A DNA stretch of 64,000 nucleotides from Paenibacillus sp. Marseille-Q4541 (GCF_018310695.1 NZ_JAGXCY010000026.1:1-64000); one strand, 5' to 3'; shown: positions 9,316-17,905, counted from the first letter of the stretch. Translations and numbers: made by a program. The notes: a model not told the origin generated them from the sequence alone.

Positions 9316-10444
9316 AAAGGGTCAGTACGAAGATTTTCTTATTGTTGATGCCGATGTACATATCAATGAAACTCCGGAGGATCTAATTCCATATTGCGAC
9401 TTACCATGGAGGAAAGCGCTTGAGTCTATTGTTAATGTCCCTCGTCGTTATTTAAACATACCAGGATTTGCTCCTCAATTTTCAGGTAACCGTCCTTTTT
9501 GGCCGGGAGGATTTGATAAAAAAACAGTGAATAATCCTGATCAACTCCGTCAAGAGCTTACGGAACTAGGGATAGATATAGCTATTATTTTTCCTGATAA
9601 TCTTCTCTTAATAGCAACATTCCCTCAACGGGAGTATGCCGCGGCATTAGCTAGAGCTTACAATGCATATCTTGTGGATCAATGGGCTGATAAGCGGGAA
9701 GGGCTGAAAGGTTTGATACTTGCCGCACCGCAGGATCCTCATGATGCTGCTAGGGAGATTAATAAGTATAAGGATGAAGAAGGTATTGTTGGGGTATATC
9801 TGCCGTGTGGAGGTTTGCACACTTTATGGGGACACGAAATGTATAACCCTATTTTTGAAGCTGCAGAGGCGGCAGGTTTACCGGTTATTTTCCATTCAGT
9901 ACTAACTTTGAATACTGCATTTCCTTTCAATGGATTGGAACAATTTGAAACAGAATTTGCACGTCATGCATTGGCCCACTCTATGTCATTGATGTTTAAT
10001 ATGTTGCGACTGATAGAAACGGGCGTTCCTGTACGATATCCAAATTTGAAAATGTGTTTTATTGAGGGAGGTCTTTCATGGATTCCCTACATGTCCATGC
10101 GTTTGGATAAAGAATATATGGAACGACGTAGGTACGTTCAACATTTAGAAAAACCACCAAGTCATTATATCAAAAACTTTTACTATGGAACGCAGCCAAT
10201 TGAAGAGCCTGAAAAACCAGGTGATTTGGCTAAGGTGATTGAACTCTACGAAGGAGAAAATACAACGATGTTTGCATCGGACTGGCCACACCACGACTTT
10301 GATCATCCTCGAGCTATTTTGAATTCAGGACTACCTAAAGAGGTCAAAAGAAAAATTTTGGGCGAAAATGCTCTGACCTTCTTTGACATTGATAGACAAG
10401 GCAAGCGACTTCGTTCAAGTGATAAAAAGGGGATACTGAGCTAA
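9308..10444 (+). CDS. Amidohydrolase-2 family metal enzyme (decarboxylase or hydrolase)
   Basis: This 378-residue TIM-barrel metalloenzyme belongs to the amidohydrolase-2/ACMS decarboxylase family. Visible metal ligands are the N-terminal DADVHI pair, the mid-protein histidine in FHSVLTLN, and the late aspartate in FASDWPHHDFDHP. The family includes non-oxidative decarboxylases, so removal of the oxaloacetate-derived carboxylate after the aldol step is an attractive role, though hydrolysis is also possible. GAAGGAG precedes the ATG, which overlaps the kinase gene by eight bases; the stop overlaps the Rieske start as TAATG. The amidohydrolase and Rieske protein are thus translated as a coupled pair. 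Confidence 0.8.
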   Translation: MIKKGQYEDFLIVDADVHINETPEDLIPYCDLPWRKALESIVNVPRRYLNIPGFAPQFSGNRPFWPGGFDKKTVNNPDQLRQELTELGIDIAIIFPDNLLLIATFPQREYAAALARAYNAYLVDQWADKREGLKGLILAAPQDPHDAAREINKYKDEEGIVGVYLPCGGLHTLWGHEMYNPIFEAAEAAGLPVIFHSVLTLNTAFPFNGLEQFETEFARHALAHSMSLMFNMLRLIETGVPVRYPNLKMCFIEGGLSWIPYMSMRLDKEYMERRRYVQHLEKPPSHYIKNFYYGTQPIEEPEKPGDLAKVIELYEGENTTMFASDWPHHDFDHPRAILNSGLPKEVKRKILGENALTFFDIDRQGKRLRSSDKKGILS

Positions 10445-10800
10445 TGGAACGAATTTTTGACGTTGCCGCTGCTGATGAAATCCCTGTGGGAGCACATAAG
10501 GTGGTTACCGTAAAAGGACGAACAATAGGAATATTTAATATTAATGGAGTATTTCACGGCTTACCCAATATTTGTCCTCACCAAATAGGTCCGCTATGTG
10601 ATGGGAAAGTCTCCGGAACTCTTTACAGGAATAAAAAAACTTGGGAGTTGCAATGGACTGAGGAAGGTGAGATCGTAACATGTCCTTGGCATGGTTTGGA
10701 GTTCCGAGTGAGGACAGGTGAATGTTTAGCCTATGAGCAAGTGAAACTGCGGACTTATAACGTTACAGAAATCGATGGCCGTCTCATGTTGGAGCTTTAG
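10444..10800 (+). CDS. Rieske-type [2Fe-2S] protein
   Basis: A 118-residue stand-alone Rieske protein. The cluster ligands are visible as CPH in NICPHQIGPLCDG and CPWH in VTCPWHGLEF, the standard C-x-H and C-x2-H pair; the gap between them is longer than in most Rieske ferredoxins because of an insert around YRNKKTWELQW. No oxygenase alpha subunit or reductase is encoded nearby, so this is not an ordinary ring-hydroxylating system. Its start is fused to the stop of the amidohydrolase, so it probably works with or on that enzyme. Electron donor or structural role remains open. Confidence 0.85.
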   Translation: MERIFDVAAADEIPVGAHKVVTVKGRTIGIFNINGVFHGLPNICPHQIGPLCDGKVSGTLYRNKKTWELQWTEEGEIVTCPWHGLEFRVRTGECLAYEQVKLRTYNVTEIDGRLMLEL

Positions 10801-10808
10801 GTACGGAT

Positions 10809-10994
10809 ATGGAATATAACGAGAAATTGGAACTTGTATTGATAGAAAAGGAGACCGAATACTTGGTTTCCTTCTCTATTCATCCAGATGATTGGATAGC
10901 TCGATTCGATAAATCATTAAGTAGAGCGCGCGAATGGGCTTCGAACATGGTCGAGTTATATAACAACCGGTTTGCGCAAGAAATAGAAAATTAA
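10809..10994 (+). CDS. Small protein of the phosphonate operon, unknown function
   Basis: A 61-residue acidic, probably helical protein (IHPDDWIARFDKSLSRARE in its middle). It has no cysteines and no membrane segment. Only a weak AGGT-like ribosome site precedes it, but it fits snugly between the Rieske stop and the nucleotidyltransferase start without overlaps. That spacing suggests a genuine accessory subunit, perhaps for the amidohydrolase/Rieske pair. It does not resemble a lasso or other RiPP precursor: there is no conserved leader-core boundary. No family recognised. Confidence 0.6.
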   Translation: MEYNEKLELVLIEKETEYLVSFSIHPDDWIARFDKSLSRAREWASNMVELYNNRFAQEIEN

Positions 10995-11013
10995 GAAGGG
11001 AAGAAGGACAAAA

Positions 11014-12174
11014 GTGAAAAGGAGTTCGGAAGGTGAAGGATGGTCAGCTCTTTCAAATGAGCAACAGTTAATGATCTTAGCTTCTAGAATCCATTTAAGC
11101 CTGGAACAAGAACAACATATTTGTTCTATTCTAGAGAATGGTATTGCAATAGAGTATTTTATAGCACTGTGCATAAAACATAAAGTTCTTCCACTCGTAA
11201 CACCTCACCTTATAAGACTCGACCGAACTAAAGCAATCAAATTGGAATATAAAAAGGTAATGAATCACGCATATCAAGGGAATCGAATAAAGAATGAACT
11301 TATGTCCCAGGAACTGAAAATGATTCTGAAAAATGCAAATAATAATGGCTTGCAGATTATTCCGCTTAAAGGAGCATGGCTAATTCCTCATGTATATAAG
11401 GATGCTGGTCTTAGAATATCGAATGATTTGGACTTTCTGATTTCATTAGAACAGGGTCAAGCCATATCGGAAATGCTACAAAGTATGGGATATACTCCAG
11501 GTCATTATGATTGGGCCACTGATTCCATTTCTCATGTGAGTGCAGAAGAAGTCATACAGTGGAGAGACCGTTCGGGGAACTTACATCCTCATATGAAGAG
11601 AGTAGATAATGTCTTTTCTAAATACATTGGAGTTGATTTCTCTTATGATGTAGACCTAACTAGAACTTTTATCGCATCTAATGGTCTGAAGGAGCGTGCA
11701 TACGAGAAAGAACTATATGACGTCCCCACAACGTGTCTAGAGACCGTTGATTTTCTAATTCATTTGGCTATCCACTTATATAAGGAAGCTAGTCATGAGA
11801 GATGGGTCCGAATAGACCAAGATGTTAATTTAATTAAGTTTTGTGACGTTCGTGAATATATTCTTTCTCATTTAGAAAAGATGAATTGGCCCGAAGTCGC
11901 TACTCGTTCAAAAGAACTTGCTGCTGAAGAAGCAATTTATTACTCTCTGTACTACTTAAAAATGCTTTTTAATGACCCGTTTGTCGATATGGTTCAGGAT
12001 CACTTATCGATATCTGGGCATGAAATATTGAGACGTTATGTATCTTTAGAAGGTGGACAAGAGACAACTTGGCAGAAATCATTTTTTGATCGTTTTTTTA
12101 GTTTAAGCAATCAAGGTGAAAGAGAAACAAAAGACTTTGTAATGGCAGTTCCTAAGCAAGGTGGTACATTGTGA
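11014..12174 (+). CDS. Nucleotidyltransferase-family protein (NTP_transf_5 type)
   Basis: This 386-residue protein matches the uncharacterised nucleotidyltransferase family seen in peptide natural product clusters. The core is IPLKGAWLIPHVYKD followed by RISNDLDFLI, where the paired aspartates should bind metal and nucleotide. It starts with GTG behind GAAGGA. In phosphonate chemistry, nucleotidylation of a phosphonate is known (CMP conjugates in FR-900098 biosynthesis), so a masking or activation role is conceivable. In lasso clusters, HprK-like kinases and this family co-occur and modify peptides. Its stop overlaps the metallophosphoesterase start in GTGATG. Confidence 0.75.
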   Translation: MKRSSEGEGWSALSNEQQLMILASRIHLSLEQEQHICSILENGIAIEYFIALCIKHKVLPLVTPHLIRLDRTKAIKLEYKKVMNHAYQGNRIKNELMSQELKMILKNANNNGLQIIPLKGAWLIPHVYKDAGLRISNDLDFLISLEQGQAISEMLQSMGYTPGHYDWATDSISHVSAEEVIQWRDRSGNLHPHMKRVDNVFSKYIGVDFSYDVDLTRTFIASNGLKERAYEKELYDVPTTCLETVDFLIHLAIHLYKEASHERWVRIDQDVNLIKFCDVREYILSHLEKMNWPEVATRSKELAAEEAIYYSLYYLKMLFNDPFVDMVQDHLSISGHEILRRYVSLEGGQETTWQKSFFDRFFSLSNQGERETKDFVMAVPKQGGTL

Positions 12175-12941
12175 TGAAAATGGCAATTATCTCTGATATT
12201 CACGGAAATGCAACCGCTCTCGAAACTGTGCTTAGGGATATCTCCAATAAAGGAATAAGTGACATTATTGTATTAGGGGATCTGGTTTTTCGCGGTCCTG
12301 AACCTAAAAAAGTACTCAATTTACTGCGTAGTACATCGGCATTAGTGCTAAAAGGAAATACGGACGAATGGATCATTCGAGGAATTAAAAAAAATGAGGT
12401 GCCTTCTACTGACTATGACATGATGAGTCTTGAAAGACATTGGACAATAGATCAGTTAACTGCAGAGGATTTAAACTATTTGGAATCTCTTCCAATCGAG
12501 TGTTCCTTAACCTTGTCCGCAACAATGTCGATTCATTGTTTTCATGCAACTCCTTATGACCTTTTCGAGGTTATTCTACCTTCAGAATCAATTGATGTAT
12601 TTAGGGAAAAGATCATGACGAAGCAGCAGGCATCGATCTATGCTTATGCTCATACTCATCATCCTTTGCTACGGTACATCGATGGTAAATGTATTGTGAA
12701 CCCGGGTGGAGTTGGGTATACATTCGACGGTTTTACACAGTCTTCCTATGCCATAGTTGAAGAAGAGAATGGTCAATTACGAGTCAGTATAGAACGAATT
12801 AAATATGATGTAGATCGAGTTGTAAACTTGTACGAGCAGCTTCGTTATCCAAATGCAGAACTTATGAAGCAAGTAGTTCTTGGTGGTATTCATCCTTATG
12901 ATATTAAACTGAATAAAGGAACGATCATTCATGATGTATGA
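12174..12941 (+). CDS. Calcineurin-like metallophosphoesterase 1
   Basis: A 255-residue cytosolic metallophosphoesterase of the YfcE/diadenosine-tetraphosphatase type. Metal-site motifs are ISDIHGN, VLGDLVFRGPEP, KGNTDEW (N in the GNHE position), and AYAHTHHPLL. Start ATG 12174 is preferred over the adjacent GTG because it overlaps the preceding stop as TGATG. It directly follows the nucleotidyltransferase, so it may cleave a phospho- or nucleotidyl intermediate made in the pathway. Exact substrate unknown. Confidence 0.85.
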   Translation: MKMAIISDIHGNATALETVLRDISNKGISDIIVLGDLVFRGPEPKKVLNLLRSTSALVLKGNTDEWIIRGIKKNEVPSTDYDMMSLERHWTIDQLTAEDLNYLESLPIECSLTLSATMSIHCFHATPYDLFEVILPSESIDVFREKIMTKQQASIYAYAHTHHPLLRYIDGKCIVNPGGVGYTFDGFTQSSYAIVEEENGQLRVSIERIKYDVDRVVNLYEQLRYPNAELMKQVVLGGIHPYDIKLNKGTIIHDV

Positions 12942-13332
12942 AATTCAAGTGCGATCTAAAGGTTTTAACTCTCATTACGATATAACAGAACAAGTAGTAA
13001 GTGTTTTACCGAAACTTCAGACTACTGAAGGCCTTGCTAAAGTATTTGCTGTTGGTAGTACGATAGGCCTCGTAAGCATGCGTTATGAAGAGGGAGCTGT
13101 AGAAGATTTATTAGAAACCTTGGAAAGTATCTCGCCGAAAGGGCGGAACTATGCCCACTTTCGTACATCAAAAGATCCAAATGGGTTCGCACATGTGTGG
13201 TCATCGATTATGGGTAGCAGTATTTTGGTTCCTTACAGAAGCTCAAGCCTAATGGTTTCGAATACTCATCGTATTGTACTATTCGATTTTGACCTACAAC
13301 ATTCTACTCGAACCATATTCGTCAGTAACTAA
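12931..13332 (+). CDS. YjbQ/UPF0047 family protein
   Basis: A 133-residue protein of the YjbQ (UPF0047) fold. The characteristic C-terminal half is recognisable: a DPNGFAHVWSSIMGSS segment followed by ILVPYRSSSL and an FDFD element. The family's usual histidine-rich site is partly altered. Members have been linked to weak thiamin-phosphate-synthase activity and otherwise lack a settled function. It overlaps the upstream phosphoesterase by 11 bases, showing operon membership. Its role here is unclear. Confidence 0.75.
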   Translation: MMYEIQVRSKGFNSHYDITEQVVSVLPKLQTTEGLAKVFAVGSTIGLVSMRYEEGAVEDLLETLESISPKGRNYAHFRTSKDPNGFAHVWSSIMGSSILVPYRSSSLMVSNTHRIVLFDFDLQHSTRTIFVSN

Positions 13333-13342
13333 CAGAAGGAAG

Positions 13343-14521
13343 ATGATAATTGATATGAAAAAACATCGTATGGCTACTCCAGGACCAACTTATGTTCCGC
13401 AAGAAATACTACTTGCTGGAGCCCAAGAATTAATTCACCATCGCTCCCCTCATATGGAAGAAATCATGGAAGAAGTAAATGAGGGACTTCCCGTTCTTTT
13501 TGGTACAGAACAGAAGGTATTTACCATGCTTTCTTCTGGAACGGGAGCTATGGAAGCTGCAGTTGCCAATTGTTTTCAAGAACAAGATAAGGTGCTGGTG
13601 GTATCCAATGGATATTTTGGTGAAAGGTTTGCAGATATCGCAAGAGTATATGGAGTAGAACCTATTGAAATTGTGTCGCCTTGGGGTACTTCTGTTGATA
13701 TCTTACAAGTAGAAGAAGCATATTTTAATAATCCTGAAGTAAAAGGGATTCTTGTTGTATATAGTGAAACATCGACAGGTGTCACCAATGATATCGAACG
13801 TATTGGGCAATTTTTTCAAGACAAAGATGTTCTTGTTGTTGTAGATGCTATAAGCGGGTTGCTGTCACATGAACTTCAAATGGACAATTGGGGGATTGAC
13901 GTTGTTTTGGCTGCTTCTCATAAAGGTTTCATGATGCCTCCAGGACTTGCTTTTGTGTCTATTTCTGAGAAGGCATGGACCCGGCTAGAAAAAATAAAAG
14001 CTAAAACGTACTATTTCTCTTTTAAGAGATTTAAGAAATTTTACCCTATGTCCCCCTCAAGTCCTGGTGTATCTCTTATTTTTGCTTTAAGGGCATCAAT
14101 AAATATGTTAATGAGAGAAGGACTAAAAGAATGTTACCAACGTCATCAATTGATAGCTGAAGCTACTCAGAAAGGGCTTGAATCCTTAGGATTTGAACTC
14201 TTTGTTTGTGATCCTGTAAGACGTAGTAACACAGTTACAACAGCCCTTGCTCCACAAGGTCTTGATACTTCACGATTACTAAAAATTCTGAGTTCAGAGT
14301 ACGGTATGACTGTAACAGGAGGACAAGGAGAGTTTAAGGGCAAAATGATTCGTGTAGGACACATTGGCTCTGTAGATTTCCTAGATCTTTTTTCAGTGTT
14401 TGGAGCAATTGAGCTTGCACTTAGTGAGATGGGAGTATCCTTTACTAAGGGGGCAAGCACCGTTGCAATTCAAGACATCAAACTAAGGGGTGTATACGAT
14501 GTTGACTTTATATCAACGTGA
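13343..14521 (+). CDS. Class V aminotransferase (PhnW/alanine-glyoxylate type)
   Basis: About 392 residues of a fold-type I PLP enzyme related to 2-aminoethylphosphonate transaminase and alanine-glyoxylate aminotransferase. ATPGPTYVP opens the protein, SSGTGAMEA binds the cofactor phosphate, and the Schiff-base lysine is K194 in AASHKGFMMPPG. ATG 13343 lies just after AGAAGGA and ATG 13355 is an alternative; an open extension upstream overlaps the YjbQ-like gene and is not needed. It may aminate the keto acid produced after the aldol step, giving the amino acid skeleton, or convert phosphonoacetaldehyde to 2-aminoethylphosphonate. The aldolase in the cluster favours the first. Confidence 0.85.
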   Translation: MIIDMKKHRMATPGPTYVPQEILLAGAQELIHHRSPHMEEIMEEVNEGLPVLFGTEQKVFTMLSSGTGAMEAAVANCFQEQDKVLVVSNGYFGERFADIARVYGVEPIEIVSPWGTSVDILQVEEAYFNNPEVKGILVVYSETSTGVTNDIERIGQFFQDKDVLVVVDAISGLLSHELQMDNWGIDVVLAASHKGFMMPPGLAFVSISEKAWTRLEKIKAKTYYFSFKRFKKFYPMSPSSPGVSLIFALRASINMLMREGLKECYQRHQLIAEATQKGLESLGFELFVCDPVRRSNTVTTALAPQGLDTSRLLKILSSEYGMTVTGGQGEFKGKMIRVGHIGSVDFLDLFSVFGAIELALSEMGVSFTKGASTVAIQDIKLRGVYDVDFIST

Positions 14522-14753
14522 GACCTGTCCGTATTGTAAAACAGTTCGTGAACGTTTGATGGAACTTCAGGTGACGTATATTAACGTGAATCTTCCTAAA
14601 GAGCGCTCTGAGCGTAAAACATTGATTGACAAAATGGGAGTACCCTTTATACCGGCAATTGAAGATGAGGGTGTGCTAATTCCTGGAAAACTTGAAGATA
14701 ATACTCATATCTTAGCTTATATCAATGAAAAATACGAAATGATGATGAAGTAA
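14499..14753 (+). CDS. Glutaredoxin-like protein
   Basis: An 84-residue thioredoxin-fold protein with the redox pair in TCPYCKTVRERL near the N-terminus and the cis-proline segment GVPFIPA. ATG 14499 is chosen since AAGGGG lies eight bases upstream; it overlaps the aminotransferase end. A glutaredoxin in this operon could keep the Rieske cluster or zinc-ribbon cysteines of its neighbours in shape, or serve an unseen redox step. Its role is not shown by sequence. Confidence 0.85.
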   Translation: MLTLYQRETCPYCKTVRERLMELQVTYINVNLPKERSERKTLIDKMGVPFIPAIEDEGVLIPGKLEDNTHILAYINEKYEMMMK

Positions 14754-14765
14754 AAGAGGGGTAGA

Positions 14766-15413
14766 ATGCGGTTTGCGATCATTGCAGATATTCATGGAAA
14801 AACAGATCATTTAAATCGTGTCTTTCACGATATCTTAAACTTTTCAGTAGATGAATGCATCTGTTTAGGTGATGTTTTTGAAGTAAAGGTTTCCAAAAAT
14901 GAAGCAAAAAACATGTCTATTAATTCTATTGATGAGATAATAGATTTTGATTCTTCTTTATTGAATTTTATTGCTAACGTCCGGACCGTGTTAGGAAATC
15001 AAGAGGAGCGAATGTTAGAACTTTATTCTACTGATATGGAAGAATCTCTATACTCTTTACTTAAAGAATTACCCCATGAAATAGAACTTAACGATAAGGC
15101 ACTCATTGTACATGGACATCAGTTTGAATGGCTCAACTTTGATGAAGAGTATAACCATCCAATTGTACCGGTATGGAAACGTCCACTTATTTTTTATGGT
15201 CATAATCATCAAAATGCAATTTTTAAAATAGGTAAGGAAACGAATCATAATAAGTACGACAGAATTGAGATGAAACCCGGCGATAAGATAACCTTTGATA
15301 TGGGCAACCGGTATCTCATCAATGTCGGTGATATTAAAAATTCTCCCCCTAACTGGGTGCTTTACGACGATGAATCTAATCAAGTAACCTTTTATACGGT
15401 TTTAGAAGACTAA
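14766..15413 (+). CDS. Calcineurin-like metallophosphoesterase 2
   Basis: A 215-residue metallophosphoesterase, only distantly similar to the one at 12174-12941. Motifs are IADIHGK, CLGDVFEV, VLGNQEERM, VHGHQF and FYGHNHQNAIF, so the binuclear metal site appears complete. GAGGGG precedes its ATG. A second phosphoesterase in one pathway suggests either two phosphorylated or nucleotidylated intermediates or a protective dephosphorylation during export. Substrate unknown. Confidence 0.85.
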   Translation: MRFAIIADIHGKTDHLNRVFHDILNFSVDECICLGDVFEVKVSKNEAKNMSINSIDEIIDFDSSLLNFIANVRTVLGNQEERMLELYSTDMEESLYSLLKELPHEIELNDKALIVHGHQFEWLNFDEEYNHPIVPVWKRPLIFYGHNHQNAIFKIGKETNHNKYDRIEMKPGDKITFDMGNRYLINVGDIKNSPPNWVLYDDESNQVTFYTVLED

Positions 15414-15424
15414 CATAGAGGGGG

Positions 15425-16645
15425 ATGAAAATAATGCATTACTTGTTAATCAGTTCGGATAAAGAAGAAGCAGTACGCTATTTTAAATGGTTGAAAAATA
15501 ATACCCCAGAATTGAAACTATCTGTAATTACAAGACACCGTTATGCATCAATTTATAGCGATTTTGCTGATCACGTATACGGGGTCACTGATATAAGTAA
15601 TATCACTGAGGTCTGTAATCAGGTTCTAGATTTGTGTCGTCATTCTCCTTTAGATGTTATCATCACTCCTACAGAGAAAAGTGTTCTCTCGGGGGGATTC
15701 ATCCGATCTTTTTTTGCCATTCGGGGACCTGAATTTGAGACTACACTCTGGTTAACAAATAAAATAACTATGAAAAAAAAACTACAAGAAAACAATATTC
15801 CTGTGGCTAATTTTGAGTCTGTTTATCATATGAATGATATACCTAGAGTGGCAAAATTGTTAGGGTGGCCCCTTGTTATTAAGCCTGCAATGGGAACTGG
15901 TAGAAGAGGAATACGTTTGATTTCTAGCCTTGCTCATTACGAACAGTTAAAATCATTATCGCAATTGGATGAGATTGGTGTTCATGTACCCTGTATTGCA
16001 GAACAGTATATTGATATGGAAGAGTATCACTGTGATGCATTAGTACAGGATAAAATCGTGATTTTCTCTTCAGTATCCAAGTATTTTCAACCTCTTCATC
16101 AAGTACAAAGTGAATCGGAAGGATCTTTTATACTGAGTGAGGATAACAAAGTAAGCACAGATATAAAAGAACTACTAAAAAAAGTAGTGGTGCTTATGAA
16201 AATTCAGGATGGACCCGTTCATATGGAAGTATTCCACACACGAACCGATAATTTGTTAGTTGGTGAAGTTGCCTTAAGGGTTGGAGGCGGAGGCATAAGT
16301 GGAACAATTCTTCGTAAGAACGATGTAAATCTTTGGACGTCTTCATTTCAATTAGCGACTTATGAGAAATTTCAAATTATTAATGTTAACCACGCTGGAG
16401 TATTTGGTTGGATCTCCATCCCTTGTAAAAACGGTGTAATACAGAACTATATGTCTTTAGAAGATATGAAGGATATACCAGAAATAATCGATGTTGACGT
16501 TCACTATGAGTTAGGAGATCATGTTGAGCATAAACAAGGAAGTGATTTTGAGTTAGCTACGATTTATTTTAAGTTAGAACGAGAAGAAGAGCTTGGAAAA
16601 GTATTAGATAAAATTAAAAATACTTACGTGGCTAACTATATTTAA
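15425..16645 (+). CDS. ATP-grasp ligase C of the phosphonate cluster
   Basis: The third ATP-grasp enzyme of the operon, 406 residues, more distant from ligases A and B. WPLVIKPAMGTGRRG is the nucleotide-binding strand, EQYIDMEEYHCDA the hinge region, and VGEVALRVGGGG the metal-site strand. It is the last gene before the terminator. The presence of three ligases fits stepwise assembly of a short phosphonopeptide; known rhizocticins carry arginine and then a further amino acid on the warhead. Which ligase acts first cannot be told. Confidence 0.85.
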   Translation: MKIMHYLLISSDKEEAVRYFKWLKNNTPELKLSVITRHRYASIYSDFADHVYGVTDISNITEVCNQVLDLCRHSPLDVIITPTEKSVLSGGFIRSFFAIRGPEFETTLWLTNKITMKKKLQENNIPVANFESVYHMNDIPRVAKLLGWPLVIKPAMGTGRRGIRLISSLAHYEQLKSLSQLDEIGVHVPCIAEQYIDMEEYHCDALVQDKIVIFSSVSKYFQPLHQVQSESEGSFILSEDNKVSTDIKELLKKVVVLMKIQDGPVHMEVFHTRTDNLLVGEVALRVGGGGISGTILRKNDVNLWTSSFQLATYEKFQIINVNHAGVFGWISIPCKNGVIQNYMSLEDMKDIPEIIDVDVHYELGDHVEHKQGSDFELATIYFKLEREEELGKVLDKIKNTYVANYI

Positions 16646-16716
16646 CCATACTCTGTGTATAGATATTGACTATTCTTATGTAGAGTAAGTAATACTTAAC
16701 AATTTTAATCTTAATC

Positions 16717-16752
16717 AAAAAAACCGTTGAGATGTTCTCAAACGGTTTTTTG
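16717..16752 (+). terminator. Terminator of the phosphonate operon
   Basis: AAACCGTTGAG and CTCAAACGGTTT form a stem with one bulged base around ATGTT, flanked by an A-run and a T-run. It could act in both directions, but on the plus strand it closes the operon 72 bases after its last stop. Confidence 0.85.
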
Positions 16753-16838
16753 AATTCCCTTGATGGAAGAGCATTATTGAACATACTATAGACTTATGAT
16801 TCATGAATAAAGAAATTGCTTCGTCTTGACCGTATTTA

Positions 16839-17690
16839 TTAAATATCAAGTTTACGGGTTCCGATCCATTTCACCATTTCAGGATCGCGATGGGAAAAGA
16901 ACAGACTCTGTTTCGTATCTAACGTTGCAATCGACTCCATGTCATCTTGACTTAATTCAAAATCAAAGATATTGAAGTTTTCAATAATTCTTTCTTTACG
17001 AGAAGACTTCGGAATCACAACAATTCCTCTTTGCGTTAGCCAACGTAAAACCACCTGCGCAACGGATTTATTCACCTTTTCAGCTATGGAGACCAATACC
17101 TCATTCTGGAACAAATTATTTTTTCCTTCGGCAAATGGAGCCCAGGATTCGATCTGAACATGATTCTCTTTCATGAATTTCGCATTGTCTACTTGTTGGT
17201 GGAAAGGGTGCGTTTCAACCTGATTAACGGCAGGAACGACTTCATTATGAATAATTAAATCGATCAGTCGATCCTCATGGAAGTTACTAACCCCAATGGC
17301 ACGGACCTTTCCTTCACGATACAATTCCTCCATAGCGCGCCAAGAACCATACACATCACCATATGGCTGATGAATTAAATACAAATCCAAATAATCTAAT
17401 TGCAATCTTTCTAAAGATTTTTCAAATGCTTTTTTTGTGCGCTCATAACCAGTATCCTGCACCCAAAGTTTCGTTGTGATAAATAATTCCTCTCTTGCTA
17501 CGCTACTTCGTTTGATCGCTCTTCCAACTGCATCTTCATTTTGATAGGAGGCCGCTGTATCAATCAACCGATAGCCTGCCATTATAGCGTCATAAACGCT
17601 TTGTTCACATTCATTTGGATCTGCAATCTGAAAAACGCCAAAGCCGAGTATGGGCATCTCAACATTATTGTTTAAAATTACTTTTTGCAT
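16839..17690 (-). CDS. Aldo/keto reductase
   Basis: A 283-residue NADPH-dependent (beta/alpha)8 reductase of the YvgN/2,5-diketogluconate reductase type. The catalytic tetrad is recognisable: RLIDTAASYQNE supplies Asp and Tyr, TKLWVQ the Lys, and YLIHQPYGD the His. The C-terminal IPKSSRKERI loop binds the NADPH phosphate. It stands alone on the opposite strand from the phosphonate operon and is probably a general aldehyde or dicarbonyl detoxification enzyme unrelated to it. Confidence 0.92.
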   Translation of the reverse strand: MQKVILNNNVEMPILGFGVFQIADPNECEQSVYDAIMAGYRLIDTAASYQNEDAVGRAIKRSSVAREELFITTKLWVQDTGYERTKKAFEKSLERLQLDYLDLYLIHQPYGDVYGSWRAMEELYREGKVRAIGVSNFHEDRLIDLIIHNEVVPAVNQVETHPFHQQVDNAKFMKENHVQIESWAPFAEGKNNLFQNEVLVSIAEKVNKSVAQVVLRWLTQRGIVVIPKSSRKERIIENFNIFDFELSQDDMESIATLDTKQSLFFSHRDPEMVKWIGTRKLDI

Positions 17691-17905
17691 GTAGAACCCT
17701 CCAGTTTTTTGAAGTAATTAAATAATTAACAGTACCTCTGGGGTATGTCTTAATTATGCATTGCTGAGCAAAGAACAGATATCAAATTCGTCTTAAATGA
17801 TTGCCTAATCCTCTCAATACCATTCTTTTCAGCAAACAAATGCCGTATAATCATTAAGTCGACGGATCAAGTAGAATAAATATAATAACATTAGAGGTGT
17901 TTCTC

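Noticed and set aside
8221..12174. HprK-like kinase and nucleotidyltransferase as parts of a lasso peptide cluster
   Set aside because: No lasso cyclase, protease, RRE protein or precursor with a leader is present, while PEP mutase and decarboxylase are certain.
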